64,000 bases of DNA, taken from an uncultured Caulobacter sp. GTDB taxonomy: Bacteria; Pseudomonadota; Alphaproteobacteria; Caulobacterales; Caulobacteraceae. The notes below the pieces were generated by a model. The model was not told where the DNA came from, ran no database searches, and saw only the letters and a list, made by a program, of their open reading frames with translations. The stretch spans positions 16,093 through 80,092 of the forward strand of contig CAJYMH010000027.1 in NCBI GenBank assembly GCA_913776195.1, in the 5' to 3' direction. This document shows positions 17,183 through 25,199 of the stretch, piece after piece. The position numbers and the translations under genes were made by a program. Each line of letters starts with the position of its first letter. Position 1 is the first letter of the stretch.

Positions 17183-17578
17183 TTACTGTCGTACGGCGGT
17201 GAACGTGCCGGTCTTGCCCAACGCGAGCAGCTGGCCGTTCATCGTCCGTCCGCGGACGACGCCGGAATACCGCGCGTCGAATTCATAGACGGTCCAGCGG
17301 GTCTGGTAGGTCCAGCTGAGCTGATCGCCCTTCAAGGCCGCTGCGCGGATCACGTGCCGCTTACCGCCCTTGATATTGGCGTCGTTGGTCGGCCCGTCGA
17401 CGCATTCTCCGCCTATGACCCCGCCCAGCCGCGTGAAACGGCAGTTCACGGTAAAGGTCAGCGGCCCCCACCTGCCCTTGACCAGCCAGGTCCCGGGAAT
17501 GGGCTCTGGCGAATTGGCCGCGGCCGCCGCGGGTCCCGCCAGGGACAGAGCCGCCATGATCAGGGTGAGGGTTTTCAT
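17183..17578 (-). CDS. Exported protein of unknown function
   Basis: 131 aa. It starts with a Sec signal peptide (MKTLTLIMAALSLAGPAAAA). The ~110-residue mature part (WLVKGRWGPLTFTVNCRFTR, GGECVDGP, then VIRAAALKGDQLSWTYQTRW) looks like a small beta-sheet domain. The pattern W-x-V-x-G-x-W-G-P resembles lipid-binding, lipocalin-like periplasmic proteins, but I do not recognise the family. Convergent with gcrA (4 bases apart). Longer in-frame starts precede the signal peptide and are rejected. Confidence 0.75.
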   Translation of the reverse strand: MKTLTLIMAALSLAGPAAAAANSPEPIPGTWLVKGRWGPLTFTVNCRFTRLGGVIGGECVDGPTNDANIKGGKRHVIRAAALKGDQLSWTYQTRWTVYEFDARYSGVVRGRTMNGQLLALGKTGTFTAVRQ

Positions 17579-17676
17579 CAGACGAAGCTCGGTGTCGGGA
17601 GCTTTCATCCTGACACCGCCGCCTTTCGCGATCATTGACGCCTGACGTCTGCGACAACGCGCCCTATCTTGCACCC

Positions 17677-19095
17677 GTGACCGACTCCGACTCCGACGCC
17701 GCCACCAACGCCTCCGCCTATTCCGTCTCGGAACTCGCCTTCGCGCTCAAGCGGACGCTGGAGGATTCCTATGGCTTCGTGCGCCTGCGCGGCGAACTGT
17801 CGAAGGTCACCTTTCACTCCAACGGCCACGTCTATCTGACCATCAAGGACGACAAGGCCGCCATCGACGGCGTGGTCTGGAAGGGCAGCGTCCGCAACCT
17901 GCAGGTCCGGCCCGAACAGGGGCTGGAGGTGATCGTCACCGGGCGTATCACCACCTATCCCGCCGGCTCCCGCTATCAGATCGTCATCGAGGGGATGGAG
18001 GCCGCCGGCGTCGGCGCCCTGCTGGCCCAGCTGGAGCGGCTGAAGGCCAAGCTGGCGGGCGAGGGCCTGTTCGAGGCGTCGCGCAAAAGCCCCCTGCCCG
18101 CCATGCCCGCCGTGGTCGGCGTCATCACCAGCCCGACAGGCGCGGTGATCCGCGACATCCTGCACCGCATCCGCGACCGCTGGCCCTGCCGCGTCGTGGT
18201 CTGGCCCGTGGTCGTCCAGGGCGACGCGGCGGCGGCTCAGGTCTGCGCCGCCATCCGCGGCTTCAACGCCCTGCTGCCCGATCAGGACATCCCGCGACCT
18301 GACGTGCTGATCGTCGCGCGCGGCGGCGGCTCGGTAGAGGACCTGTGGCCCTTCAACGACGAGACGCTGGCCCGAACCGCGGCCGAAAGCGCCATTCCGC
18401 TGATCTCCGCAGTGGGACACGAGACCGACACCACCCTGATCGACTTCGTCTCCGACCGCCGCGCGCCGACGCCGACGGCGGCGGCCGAGATGGCGACGCC
18501 AGTCCTGTCCGAGCTGCGCGCGGCCGTCGCCGACTACGAGCGCCGCCTGGCCCGATGCAGCGGACGGGTGCTGGAGGAGCGCCGCAATCGCCTGGCCGCC
18601 GCGGCGCGGGGCCTGCCGCGCCCCATGGACCTGATCGCCCTCGGCCAGCAGCGGTTCGACCACGCCGCCAGCCGCCTGGGCGCCGCCCTCAGCCGTAATG
18701 CCGACGCCCATGAACGCGATCTGGTCCGCGTCGCGTCACGCCTCACCCCCGGCCTGCTGGAACGCCCGCAGGTTATGCAGGCCCGACGCCTGGAGGAATT
18801 CTCCGCGCGTCTGAAGCCCGCGCTCGACCGCAGGATAACGCGGATGGAGCAGGACCTCGCCAACCTAGACAAGCTGCGCCGGTCGCTCGATCCGGACCGG
18901 CCGCTGAACCTGGGCTTTGCTCGGGTGCATCGAGCCGACGGCTCCCTCGCCCGCTCGGCCAAGGGCCTTTCGGCCGGCGAAGGCGTCACCCTGGTGTTCG
19001 GCGACGGCGAGCGCGGGGCAGTGGTCGATGGAGCACCTTCGGCGCCGAAAGCCAAGGCCAAGCCGCCAGCGGCCGACCAGGGCGATCTGTTCTGA
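17677..19095 (+). CDS. xseA: Exodeoxyribonuclease VII large subunit
   Basis: 472 aa. Degrades single-stranded DNA together with XseB, which is not in the window. The N-terminal OB-fold starts at [16 protein letters not shown] and continues with [20 protein letters not shown]. The catalytic core has [46 protein letters not shown] and [21 protein letters not shown] coiled-coil region and C-terminal LGFARVHR segment follow. The GTG at 17677 gives the usual N terminus. A TATCTT -10-like box ends six bases before it, so the mRNA may be leaderless. Confidence 0.95.
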   Translation: MTDSDSDAATNASAYSVSELAFALKRTLEDSYGFVRLRGELSKVTFHSNGHVYLTIKDDKAAIDGVVWKGSVRNLQVRPEQGLEVIVTGRITTYPAGSRYQIVIEGMEAAGVGALLAQLERLKAKLAGEGLFEASRKSPLPAMPAVVGVITSPTGAVIRDILHRIRDRWPCRVVVWPVVVQGDAAAAQVCAAIRGFNALLPDQDIPRPDVLIVARGGGSVEDLWPFNDETLARTAAESAIPLISAVGHETDTTLIDFVSDRRAPTPTAAAEMATPVLSELRAAVADYERRLARCSGRVLEERRNRLAAAARGLPRPMDLIALGQQRFDHAASRLGAALSRNADAHERDLVRVASRLTPGLLERPQVMQARRLEEFSARLKPALDRRITRMEQDLANLDKLRRSLDPDRPLNLGFARVHRADGSLARSAKGLSAGEGVTLVFGDGERGAVVDGAPSAPKAKAKPPAADQGDLF

Positions 19096-19139
19096 CGCCC
19101 ACCTGTTCTTGAGCCGCCGGATGACTTAAATAGAAGACC

Positions 19140-19355
19140 ATGAACGCTTACGATCGCCAGATGGGCTCAGACGCCGCCGTCCTGCACTACGGTGACGGCG
19201 AATTCGCCATCATCAAGCCGGGCCGCTACGTGGTCTGCGCCGTCAGCGGCAAGAAGGTCCCGCTGCAGGCCCTGCGCTACTGGAGCCCGGAGCTTCAGGA
19301 AGCCTATGCCGGACCGTCCGAGGCGCTGAAGCGCTGGCAGGAAACCCGCTCCTGA
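19140..19355 (+). CDS. DUF2093 protein
   Basis: 71 aa, consisting of one DUF2093 domain (VLHYGDGEFAIIKPGRYVVC, AVSGKKVPLQALRYWSPELQ). The conserved LRYWS..LQEAY segment is characteristic. Function unknown. The family is restricted largely to alphaproteobacteria. It ends in CTGA, overlapping the probable CTG start of the M23 peptidase, which suggests co-translation. Confidence 0.9.
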   Translation: MNAYDRQMGSDAAVLHYGDGEFAIIKPGRYVVCAVSGKKVPLQALRYWSPELQEAYAGPSEALKRWQETRS

Positions 19356-20179
19356 ACCGTCGCGGCCTGCTGACCGGCGCGCTCGCCGCCGCCGCGACGC
19401 CGGCCTTCGCCGCCGCACTGCCCCTCGCCCTCATCGGCCGGCCGCGACAGGGTGGTTATATGATCGGCCAGACCACGCCTCGCGCGACCGTCAGCCTGGA
19501 TGGCGTCGAGGTGGCCAAAGCCTCCCGCGCGGGCCACTTCTTCATCGGCTTCGACCGCGACGCGTCGTCGGACACTCTGCTGAGCGTTGCTCAGAACGGC
19601 GAGACCATCACGCACCGCATCGCCGTCTCGCCCGGCGACTTCGACATTCAGCGCATCGACGGTCTGCCTGTCGATCAGGTGTCGCCCCAAGACCCCATCC
19701 TGCTGGCCCGCATCAGCGAGGAAGCCAAGCGAAAGGCGGTGGGTTTCGCCAGCCTCAACGACGATGACAGCTTCCACAACGGCTTTCGCCCGCCCCTGCC
19801 GACCTGGCGGCTGTCCGGCCGTTTCGGTGGCCAGCGCATCCTGAACGGGCGCCCCAATCGCCCGCACTACGGCGCCGATCTGGCGGCGCCGACGGGAACG
19901 CCGGTCATGGCGCCCGCCCCCGGCGTGATCAGCTTCGCCGAGATGGGCCTGCATTTCGAAGGCGGGCTGATCCTGATCGACCATGGACAAGGGGTGGTCA
20001 GCGCCTATCTGCACCTGTCGCGCATCGACGTGCGCGCCGGGGATCACGTCCGCGCCGGTCAGGTCATCGCCGCCGTGGGCCAGGAAGGCCGAGCCACCGG
20101 GCCCCACCTGTGCTGGAGATTGAAGTGGCGCGGGCGAAATCTGGACCCCATGCTCCTGCTACGAAACGTCTCATTGTGA
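19352..20179 (+). CDS. Tat-exported M23-family (LytM) peptidase, probable CTG start
   Basis: 275 aa if started at the CTG overlapping the DUF2093 stop. That frame gives NRRGLLTGALAAAATPAFAA, a convincing twin-arginine signal peptide, and an AGGA ribosome site lies 9 bases upstream. The first ATG (19460) would remove the export signal. The C-terminal half is a LytM/M23 domain: His172 and Asp176 (PHYGADLAAPTGTPV), AYLHLSRIDVRAGD and GPHLCWRLKW. In the last motif the usual HxH reads H252-x-C254, as in the HLDW-type subfamily. It may cleave peptidoglycan cross-links or be a regulatory, non-canonical member. Confidence 0.8.
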   Translation: MNRRGLLTGALAAAATPAFAAALPLALIGRPRQGGYMIGQTTPRATVSLDGVEVAKASRAGHFFIGFDRDASSDTLLSVAQNGETITHRIAVSPGDFDIQRIDGLPVDQVSPQDPILLARISEEAKRKAVGFASLNDDDSFHNGFRPPLPTWRLSGRFGGQRILNGRPNRPHYGADLAAPTGTPVMAPAPGVISFAEMGLHFEGGLILIDHGQGVVSAYLHLSRIDVRAGDHVRAGQVIAAVGQEGRATGPHLCWRLKWRGRNLDPMLLLRNVSL

Positions 20180-20268
20180 GTCGGGGCTAAACAAGCTTCA
20201 CCACGGGCGCTTTCTATTTGCGGTAGCACGCGCTATCCGCCCCTTGAGTAACGTGGGGATGTGAGTCG

Positions 20269-20781
20269 ATGTCCGCCGACCTTTCGGCGCTGCGCCTTCT
20301 TCTGGTTGATGACAACCAGCACATGCGGTCGATCGTCCGGCAGCTGTTCAAAGGCGTCGGACTTCATGACATCAGGGAAGCGTCCAACGGGGCGGAGGCT
20401 CTGCAGATTCTTCGCGGCTGGACACCTGACTTCGCCATCGTCGATTACCAGATGGAGCCGTTGGACGGCGTGCAGTTCACCGAGCTGGTCCGCAAGTCGC
20501 CCGACAGCAAGGTCCCTTACCTGCCGATCATCATGCTGACCGCCTATGCCGACAAACGGCGGGTGTTCGAGGCTCGCGACGCCGGCGTGAACGAGGTCGT
20601 GGTCAAGCCGATCACCGCCAGCCAGCTGTTCAGCCGCATGAACGCGGTCATCTACAAGCCGCGTCCCTTCGTGCGGGTTCCGGACGACGGCTATTTCGGG
20701 CCGGAGCGACGGCGGATCAGCGATCCCGACTACGACGGGCCAAAGCGCCGCGCCGAGGAACAGGGCTCGGTCGAAATCTAG
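20269..20781 (+). CDS. CheY-like response regulator with short C-terminal tail
   Basis: 170 aa. A receiver domain (LRLLLVDDNQHMRSIVRQLF; phospho-acceptor Asp59 in FAIVDYQMEPLDG; MLTAYADK; KPITASQLF) is followed by a ~40-residue tail rich in Gly, Arg and acidic residues (GYFGPERRRI, then GPKRRAEEQGS). Similar tails occur in many alphaproteobacterial single-domain regulators. No output domain, so it probably acts by protein contact. No cognate kinase is adjacent. Its last 4 bases overlap the convergent acyltransferase gene. Confidence 0.92.
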   Translation: MSADLSALRLLLVDDNQHMRSIVRQLFKGVGLHDIREASNGAEALQILRGWTPDFAIVDYQMEPLDGVQFTELVRKSPDSKVPYLPIIMLTAYADKRRVFEARDAGVNEVVVKPITASQLFSRMNAVIYKPRPFVRVPDDGYFGPERRRISDPDYDGPKRRAEEQGSVEI

Positions 20782-21701
20782 GCTTCAGCTTTCAGGCTGT
20801 CATAGGCCTCCGCGGACCAGCGCTTGTGCACCCAGAACCATTCGTGCGGCCGCTTGCGGATCTGCGCCTCGACCATGGCGTTGATGCGCTTCACGCCCGC
20901 TTCAATGTCGGCGGTGCGGTCGTCGGTATGCTCAAGCGTGATGGGGTCGTGGACGACAGCCCTGAACCGCGCGCCGCGCGTGCGCTCCACCGTCATGGGC
21001 TGCAGGACGGTCCCGAACCGCAGGGCCAGGCGCGTCGGCCCTGGCGCCGTGTGGGCGAGATGGCCGAAGAACGGCGCAGGGACCCCGCCGTTGAACTTCT
21101 GGTCGTTCATCAGGGCCACGGACTGCCCGGTCTTCAGCGCCGCCAGCAACTCCTTGGCGCCGTCTCCGCCCTTGGGCGCGAACAAACGTACGCCGTAGCG
21201 GAACCGGCTCTTGCGGATGCGAGCATCCACATAGGGATTGTTGGCCGCGCGATAGGTGATCTGGCAGTCGACGCCCGACTGCACGATGGCCGCGGGCATC
21301 ACCTCCCAGTTGGAGAAGTGGCCGCTGATGAACACCACAGGCTCCCGGTCCGCCGCGATCCGCGCCAGGCGTTCGGCGTTTTCGATCTCCACCCGGTGGG
21401 GCGACAGGATGATGCGGTCCATGATTGGGAACTCGGCGAAGGTGCGTCCCACCTCATCCCACTGCTTCTTCAGGATATCCGCCCGCCAGGCCTCGTCCTT
21501 CTCGGGAAAGGCCAGACGAAGATTACGGTCCGCTGTCTTGTGCGCGCCGGTCAACGGCCCCAGCGTCCGGGTCAGCGCTCCGCCAAAGGCCGACGCCCAG
21601 TCCACCGGCAGAAGCCGCATCGCGGCGGTGAAGGCGTCAAAGGCGAAGGCCTCCAGCCTCCAGGCCAGGTCCTGCGCGAAACGGGGACGGGTGTCCGACA
21701 T
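20778..21701 (-). CDS. Lipid A biosynthesis acyltransferase, LpxL/HtrB family
   Basis: 307 aa. Inner-membrane-associated acyltransferase that adds a secondary acyl chain to lipid A or a related lipid. Family features: early hydrophobic segment, RNLRLAFPEKDEA, the catalytic H-x4-E/D motif in VFISGHFSNWEVMP, GVDCQITYRAANN, then LMNDQKFNGGVPAPFFG and the C-terminal WFWVHKRW. Length is normal. The exact acceptor and acyl chain cannot be read from the sequence. Confidence 0.9.
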   Translation of the reverse strand: MSDTRPRFAQDLAWRLEAFAFDAFTAAMRLLPVDWASAFGGALTRTLGPLTGAHKTADRNLRLAFPEKDEAWRADILKKQWDEVGRTFAEFPIMDRIILSPHRVEIENAERLARIAADREPVVFISGHFSNWEVMPAAIVQSGVDCQITYRAANNPYVDARIRKSRFRYGVRLFAPKGGDGAKELLAALKTGQSVALMNDQKFNGGVPAPFFGHLAHTAPGPTRLALRFGTVLQPMTVERTRGARFRAVVHDPITLEHTDDRTADIEAGVKRINAMVEAQIRKRPHEWFWVHKRWSAEAYDSLKAEA

Positions 21702-21760
21702 GCCTGTTTTCTAGGCCGCTTTCGGCTTTCTGGGCAACGGGCTTGGCTTGTCGTTAATAC

Positions 21761-21774
21761 GGCACGTCCCTTGC
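21761..21774 (+). promoter_or_regulatory. Sigma-54-type (-24/-12) promoter
   Basis: GGCACG-TCCC-TTGC: the invariant GG and GC dinucleotides are separated by exactly ten bases, and the match to TGGCACG-N4-TTGC is complete except for the first T. It sits 62 bases upstream of the XRE gene start, correctly oriented. No enhancer-binding protein is encoded nearby. Confidence 0.65.
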
Positions 21775-21836
21775 GGATATTGGTGTGGAGCGTGCCAGAT
21801 CGGGACGCTCGGGGATCAACAGCTAGGGACTGTTCC

Positions 21837-22100
21837 ATGCCCATGAGCAACGATATCGACCTGCATTTGGGCAAGCGCCTGCGCAGCCGCCGCCGCATCC
21901 TGGGCCTGACCCAGCAGCAGCTCGCGGGCGCCTGCGGAGTGCGCTTCCAGCAGATCCAGAAGTACGAGTGCGGCGCCAACCGCATCTCGGCCGCGCGCCT
22001 GTGGCGGATCTCCGAGGCGCTGCAGGTGCCGGTCGGCTACTTCTATGACGGGCTGGAGCAGCCGCGCACCAAACAACACTCGATGGCTGTCGCGGCTTAA
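21837..22100 (+). CDS. XRE-family HTH regulator
   Basis: 87 aa, essentially one Cro/C1 helix-turn-helix (LGKRLRSRRRILGLTQQQLA, GACGVRFQQIQKYECGANRI, then SAARLWRISEALQVPVGYFY). The sequence type is that of alphaproteobacterial PhrR/PraR-like regulators, which are usually longer at the C terminus. The ATG at 21837 has AGGGA upstream. A second ATG lies two codons later. Probably expressed from the sigma-54-type promoter at 21761. Target genes unknown. Confidence 0.9.
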   Translation: MPMSNDIDLHLGKRLRSRRRILGLTQQQLAGACGVRFQQIQKYECGANRISAARLWRISEALQVPVGYFYDGLEQPRTKQHSMAVAA

Positions 22101-22148
22101 GCGTCGGGCGTCCTTCCATGGCGGCGCGGCATCGGATAAGCCGACGCC

Positions 22149-22967
22149 ATGCTGCCTACTGATCGTCTCGCCGACCTCGACGCCTTCCTCATCGCGCTGA
22201 ACCGCGCCTCCGGGGAAGCCATTCTCCCACTGTTTCGAGCCGATCACGGCCTGGAAGACAAGGGCAAGGCCGGCGCCTTCGATCCTGTCACGGAGGCGGA
22301 TCGCGGCGCGGAGGCGGCGATCCGCAAGCTGATCGCCGAGCATTATCCGGAGCACGGCGTCATCGGCGAAGAGTACGGCGAGGACCGGCCTGACGCCGAG
22401 TTCGTCTGGGTCCTGGACCCCATCGACGGCACCCGCGCCTTCATTTCCGGCTTGCCCCTGTGGACCACCCTGATCGGGCTACGCTGGAACGGCGCGCCGG
22501 TGCTCGGCTCCGTGGGCCAACCTTATCTGGACGAAATCTTCATCGGCTCGGCCGCCGGATCGCGTCTCGTCTCACGCGGCGCAAGCCAGCCCCTGCAAGT
22601 CCGCGCCTGTCCCGACCTGGCACAGGCGGTGATCTCCACCACCGATCCGCAAGCCTGCTTCGACAGCCCGGAAAGGGCCGTGTGGGACGACGTGCGCGCC
22701 GTCACGCGCCTCGCCCGCCTGGGTTGCGACGCTTACGCCTACGCTATGGTCGCCATGGGGAAAATGGATATGGTCATCGAGGCTGGGCTTAAAGCCTGGG
22801 ACGTCGAGGCCGCCATTCCCTTGATCGCCGGTGCTGGCGGCGTCACCACCGACTGGCGCGGCGACGAAATCGGCAAGAACGGCGGCCAGATGCTGATCGT
22901 CGGCGACAAGGCCCTGGTTGATCCGACGCTCGAGCTGCTGGCCCCAGCGGCGAAGGCCCAGCCCTAG
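22149..22967 (+). CDS. hisN: Histidinol-phosphatase, inositol monophosphatase family
   Basis: 272 aa Mg-dependent phosphatase. Metal ligands of the fold are visible: DPVTEAD (45-51), GEEYGE (73-78), DPIDGTRAF (90-98) and WDVEAAIPLIAGAGG near the C terminus. The DGTRAFISGLPLW segment and the overall pattern fit HisN, the histidinol-phosphate phosphatase of actinobacteria and alphaproteobacteria, better than SuhB or CysQ. No other his genes are nearby, so the substrate assignment is by family resemblance. Confidence 0.85.
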   Translation: MLPTDRLADLDAFLIALNRASGEAILPLFRADHGLEDKGKAGAFDPVTEADRGAEAAIRKLIAEHYPEHGVIGEEYGEDRPDAEFVWVLDPIDGTRAFISGLPLWTTLIGLRWNGAPVLGSVGQPYLDEIFIGSAAGSRLVSRGASQPLQVRACPDLAQAVISTTDPQACFDSPERAVWDDVRAVTRLARLGCDAYAYAMVAMGKMDMVIEAGLKAWDVEAAIPLIAGAGGVTTDWRGDEIGKNGGQMLIVGDKALVDPTLELLAPAAKAQP

Positions 22968-23911
22968 AGCGCGGCGGCCACGGCGTCGAACTCGCGCCAG
23001 AAGACGGCGCGCTTGTCGTCCGTCTCCATCAGGATCTCGTGGTAGCTGCCGGCGACCTCGATGAACCTGCCCTTGGGCAGACGCCCAGCCACCATCTTGG
23101 CGTCGGGATTCCACACCAGCTTCTCTTCGCTGGCCGACAGGATGACGACCGGGATCGTCACCTTCTCCAGCCGCCCCGGCGCCCGCATCGAGGCGAAGGC
23201 CGACAGGGCGAAATCGACCCAGCCCCAGGTGACCCCGCCCAGGTCCAGGTCAGGATTGGCGGCCAGCTGCTTCATCCAGGTGTCGTAGCGGCCCTTATCA
23301 TGGGTCAGCACCTGCCCCTCGAAAGGCGCCGCGCCGCCGCCGCCCTTGCCAGCGGCCTCCGGCATATAGACCCCGCCCCGCCCGATCAGGTTCTGAAATC
23401 CCGCCATGGCGCGCACGGCCCAAAACGGGCGTCCGCCCAGAGGCAGGCCGAGCATCGGCGCGGACAGCACCGCTGCGCTGAACCGCGTCTCGCCCCGCGT
23501 CAGCGCCAGCATGGTCAGGCATCCGCCCATGGAGTGCGCCATGGCGATCCAGGGCTTCGGTAGGCGGCTCTCGAACTGCGCCAGCAGAGCCTGATAGTCG
23601 GTCATGAAATCGGCGTGGCCCGCCGCATGGCCTTTCAGGCGATCCGGCAGCAGGCGCTGCGACAGCCCCTGCCCGCGCCAGTCATGGGCCAGGACGGTGA
23701 AGCCGCGCCCGGTCAGGTCACGGATGACCTCGTAGTATTTCTCGATCGGCTCGGTGCGGCCGCCGCTCAGGACGACCGAACCCTTCGGCGAACCGGTCGC
23801 CGGAAACAGAGCGGCGCGAAGGGTCGCCCCCTTCGCGCCGGTGAACCATTCAGCTTGTCCGCCCGCGGGCACGGGCGCCTCGGCGAGGTCGAGCAGAGGC
23901 GCCGGCCGCAT
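22964..23911 (-). CDS. Alpha/beta hydrolase, monoacylglycerol lipase / lysophospholipase-like
   Basis: 315 aa hydrolase of the serine-aminopeptidase S33/PldB type. The nucleophile elbow is AHSMGG, the oxyanion region is VVLSGGRTEPIEKYYEVIRD, and HDWRGQGLSQR is typical of lysophospholipase L2-like enzymes. The catalytic His is likely in AGSYHEILME near the end, with the Asp in the preceding strand. No signal peptide. The start is ambiguous: ATG at 23911 or TTG just before it. It follows the SCP2 gene by 8 bases, so they probably form an operon. It overlaps hisN by 4 bases, convergent. Confidence 0.85.
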   Translation of the reverse strand: MRPAPLLDLAEAPVPAGGQAEWFTGAKGATLRAALFPATGSPKGSVVLSGGRTEPIEKYYEVIRDLTGRGFTVLAHDWRGQGLSQRLLPDRLKGHAAGHADFMTDYQALLAQFESRLPKPWIAMAHSMGGCLTMLALTRGETRFSAAVLSAPMLGLPLGGRPFWAVRAMAGFQNLIGRGGVYMPEAAGKGGGGAAPFEGQVLTHDKGRYDTWMKQLAANPDLDLGGVTWGWVDFALSAFASMRAPGRLEKVTIPVVILSASEEKLVWNPDAKMVAGRLPKGRFIEVAGSYHEILMETDDKRAVFWREFDAVAAAL

Positions 23912-23919
23912 CAAGGCGA

Positions 23920-24225
23920 TCAGGCCTTGCTGAACAGGGCCTGCAGCTTCGGCTGCAGCGACATGGCCAGACCCATGTCCGACAGCTTCAGACGGCCGCT
24001 CATGAACGCCATAGTGGCGTCCAGCTGGCCCTGGCTCATGGCGATCAGGTCAGCCAGGCTGAGGGTCATGGTCAGGTCAGCCGGCTTGTCTTCGTTGCTG
24101 ACTTCGCCGCCGTCGATATGGATGAAACCGTCGCCCTTCAGGTCGAACTTCAGGCTCTTGCCAAGGCCCGAGTCATCGCCCACGGCGCCTTTGATCTTGT
24201 CGGTGACTTCCTGCAGCGTGGCCAT
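23920..24225 (-). CDS. SCP2 sterol-binding domain protein
   Basis: 101 aa, a single SCP2 lipid-binding domain (VGDDSGLGKSLKFDLKGDGF, IHIDGG, ADLTMTLSLADLIAMSQGQL, AFMSGRLKLSDMGLAM). Such stand-alone domains carry fatty acyl chains or other lipids in the cytosol. Encoded just upstream of a lipase-like hydrolase, which fits shared lipid handling, though this is inferred. Confidence 0.93.
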   Translation of the reverse strand: MATLQEVTDKIKGAVGDDSGLGKSLKFDLKGDGFIHIDGGEVSNEDKPADLTMTLSLADLIAMSQGQLDATMAFMSGRLKLSDMGLAMSLQPKLQALFSKA

Positions 24226-24305
24226 GCGACGCGCTCCCTTAGTTGAAATTGGCGGCCACCTTGGCCGGTGATCGACGACAAGTAAACAACGCTCAGACGT
24301 TGACG

Positions 24306-25199
24306 TTACGACGGTTTGACGAATTTCAGCGTCATGCGGTCGCTTTCTCCGATCGCGTCGTACTTGCTGTGGTCAAAGCCTGCCTCGGCAGGCTCTCCAC
24401 GCGGCGCCGACAGCCGCGTCGGCGGCAGGGTCCACACACCGAAGGGATGGTCGCGAGTGTCCTTAGGGTTTGCGTTGATCTCGCTCGCCTCGGCCAAGGT
24501 GAAGCCCGCCTCCTTGGCCAACTGCATGACATAGGCTTGCTGAACATAGCCGTCGGCGGCCAGGGCCTCCTGCACCCCGCCCGGATCGGCGCGATGCTCC
24601 TCCACCCCCAGCACGCCGCCTGGCTTGAGAGCGGCGAAGGCGTCGCGGAAGGCTTTCTCGGCCACGCCCGCCGCCATCCAGTTGTGGATGTTGCGCAGAA
24701 ACAGCACCAGGTCAGCGCCGCCGGCCGGAGCCACCGGTCCGCTGGTCGGGCCGAAGGCGGTGACCTCAACCTTTCCATAGACGCGGGGCCGCGCCGCGAG
24801 CTTGTTGCGGAAGGCCTGGACGATCTCGCCCGCCGTCGGGTCATTGGGGTTGTCGGTCTGCAGGTGCGCGGCGTAGAGCCGCCCGCCCGTGCTGTTCAGG
24901 TAAGGGGCCAGGATGTCGGTATACCAACCGGCCCCCGGCCAGAACTCGACGACGGTGATCCCTGGGCGCAGCCCCCAGAACTCCAGGCTCTGGCGCGGAT
25001 GACGCCAGGGATCACGCGCCTTGTCGGTTTGCGGGCGCCAATCGCCGGCGATGGCGGCGGCCAGGGCGTCGGACGCCTTGGCCTTGGCCGGCGCCGAAGC
25101 GGCTGGCTTGTCTTCCGCCTTCTTTCCGCAGCCGGCGAGGACTAGCCCCGCCGAACCCAGCAGAAGACCTCGTCGCGACCAGTCGCCCACCGCCACCAT
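24306..25199 (-). CDS. Exported class I methyltransferase-like protein, Tat lipoprotein
   Basis: 297 aa. The N terminus SRRGLLLGSAGLVLAGC combines a twin-arginine motif with a lipobox cysteine, predicting an exported lipoprotein. The mature part is a Rossmann methyltransferase-like domain of the COG4798 type: FWGLRPGITVVEFWPGAGWY (motif I), DLVLFLRNIHNW, FAALKPGGVLGVEEHR, and the family end NANPKDTRDHPFGVWTLPP. Its start codon shares one base with the stop of the preceding paralog (TGATG). An exported SAM-dependent enzyme would lack an obvious SAM supply, so the substrate and cofactor are uncertain. Confidence 0.85.
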   Translation of the reverse strand: MVAVGDWSRRGLLLGSAGLVLAGCGKKAEDKPAASAPAKAKASDALAAAIAGDWRPQTDKARDPWRHPRQSLEFWGLRPGITVVEFWPGAGWYTDILAPYLNSTGGRLYAAHLQTDNPNDPTAGEIVQAFRNKLAARPRVYGKVEVTAFGPTSGPVAPAGGADLVLFLRNIHNWMAAGVAEKAFRDAFAALKPGGVLGVEEHRADPGGVQEALAADGYVQQAYVMQLAKEAGFTLAEASEINANPKDTRDHPFGVWTLPPTRLSAPRGEPAEAGFDHSKYDAIGESDRMTLKFVKPS

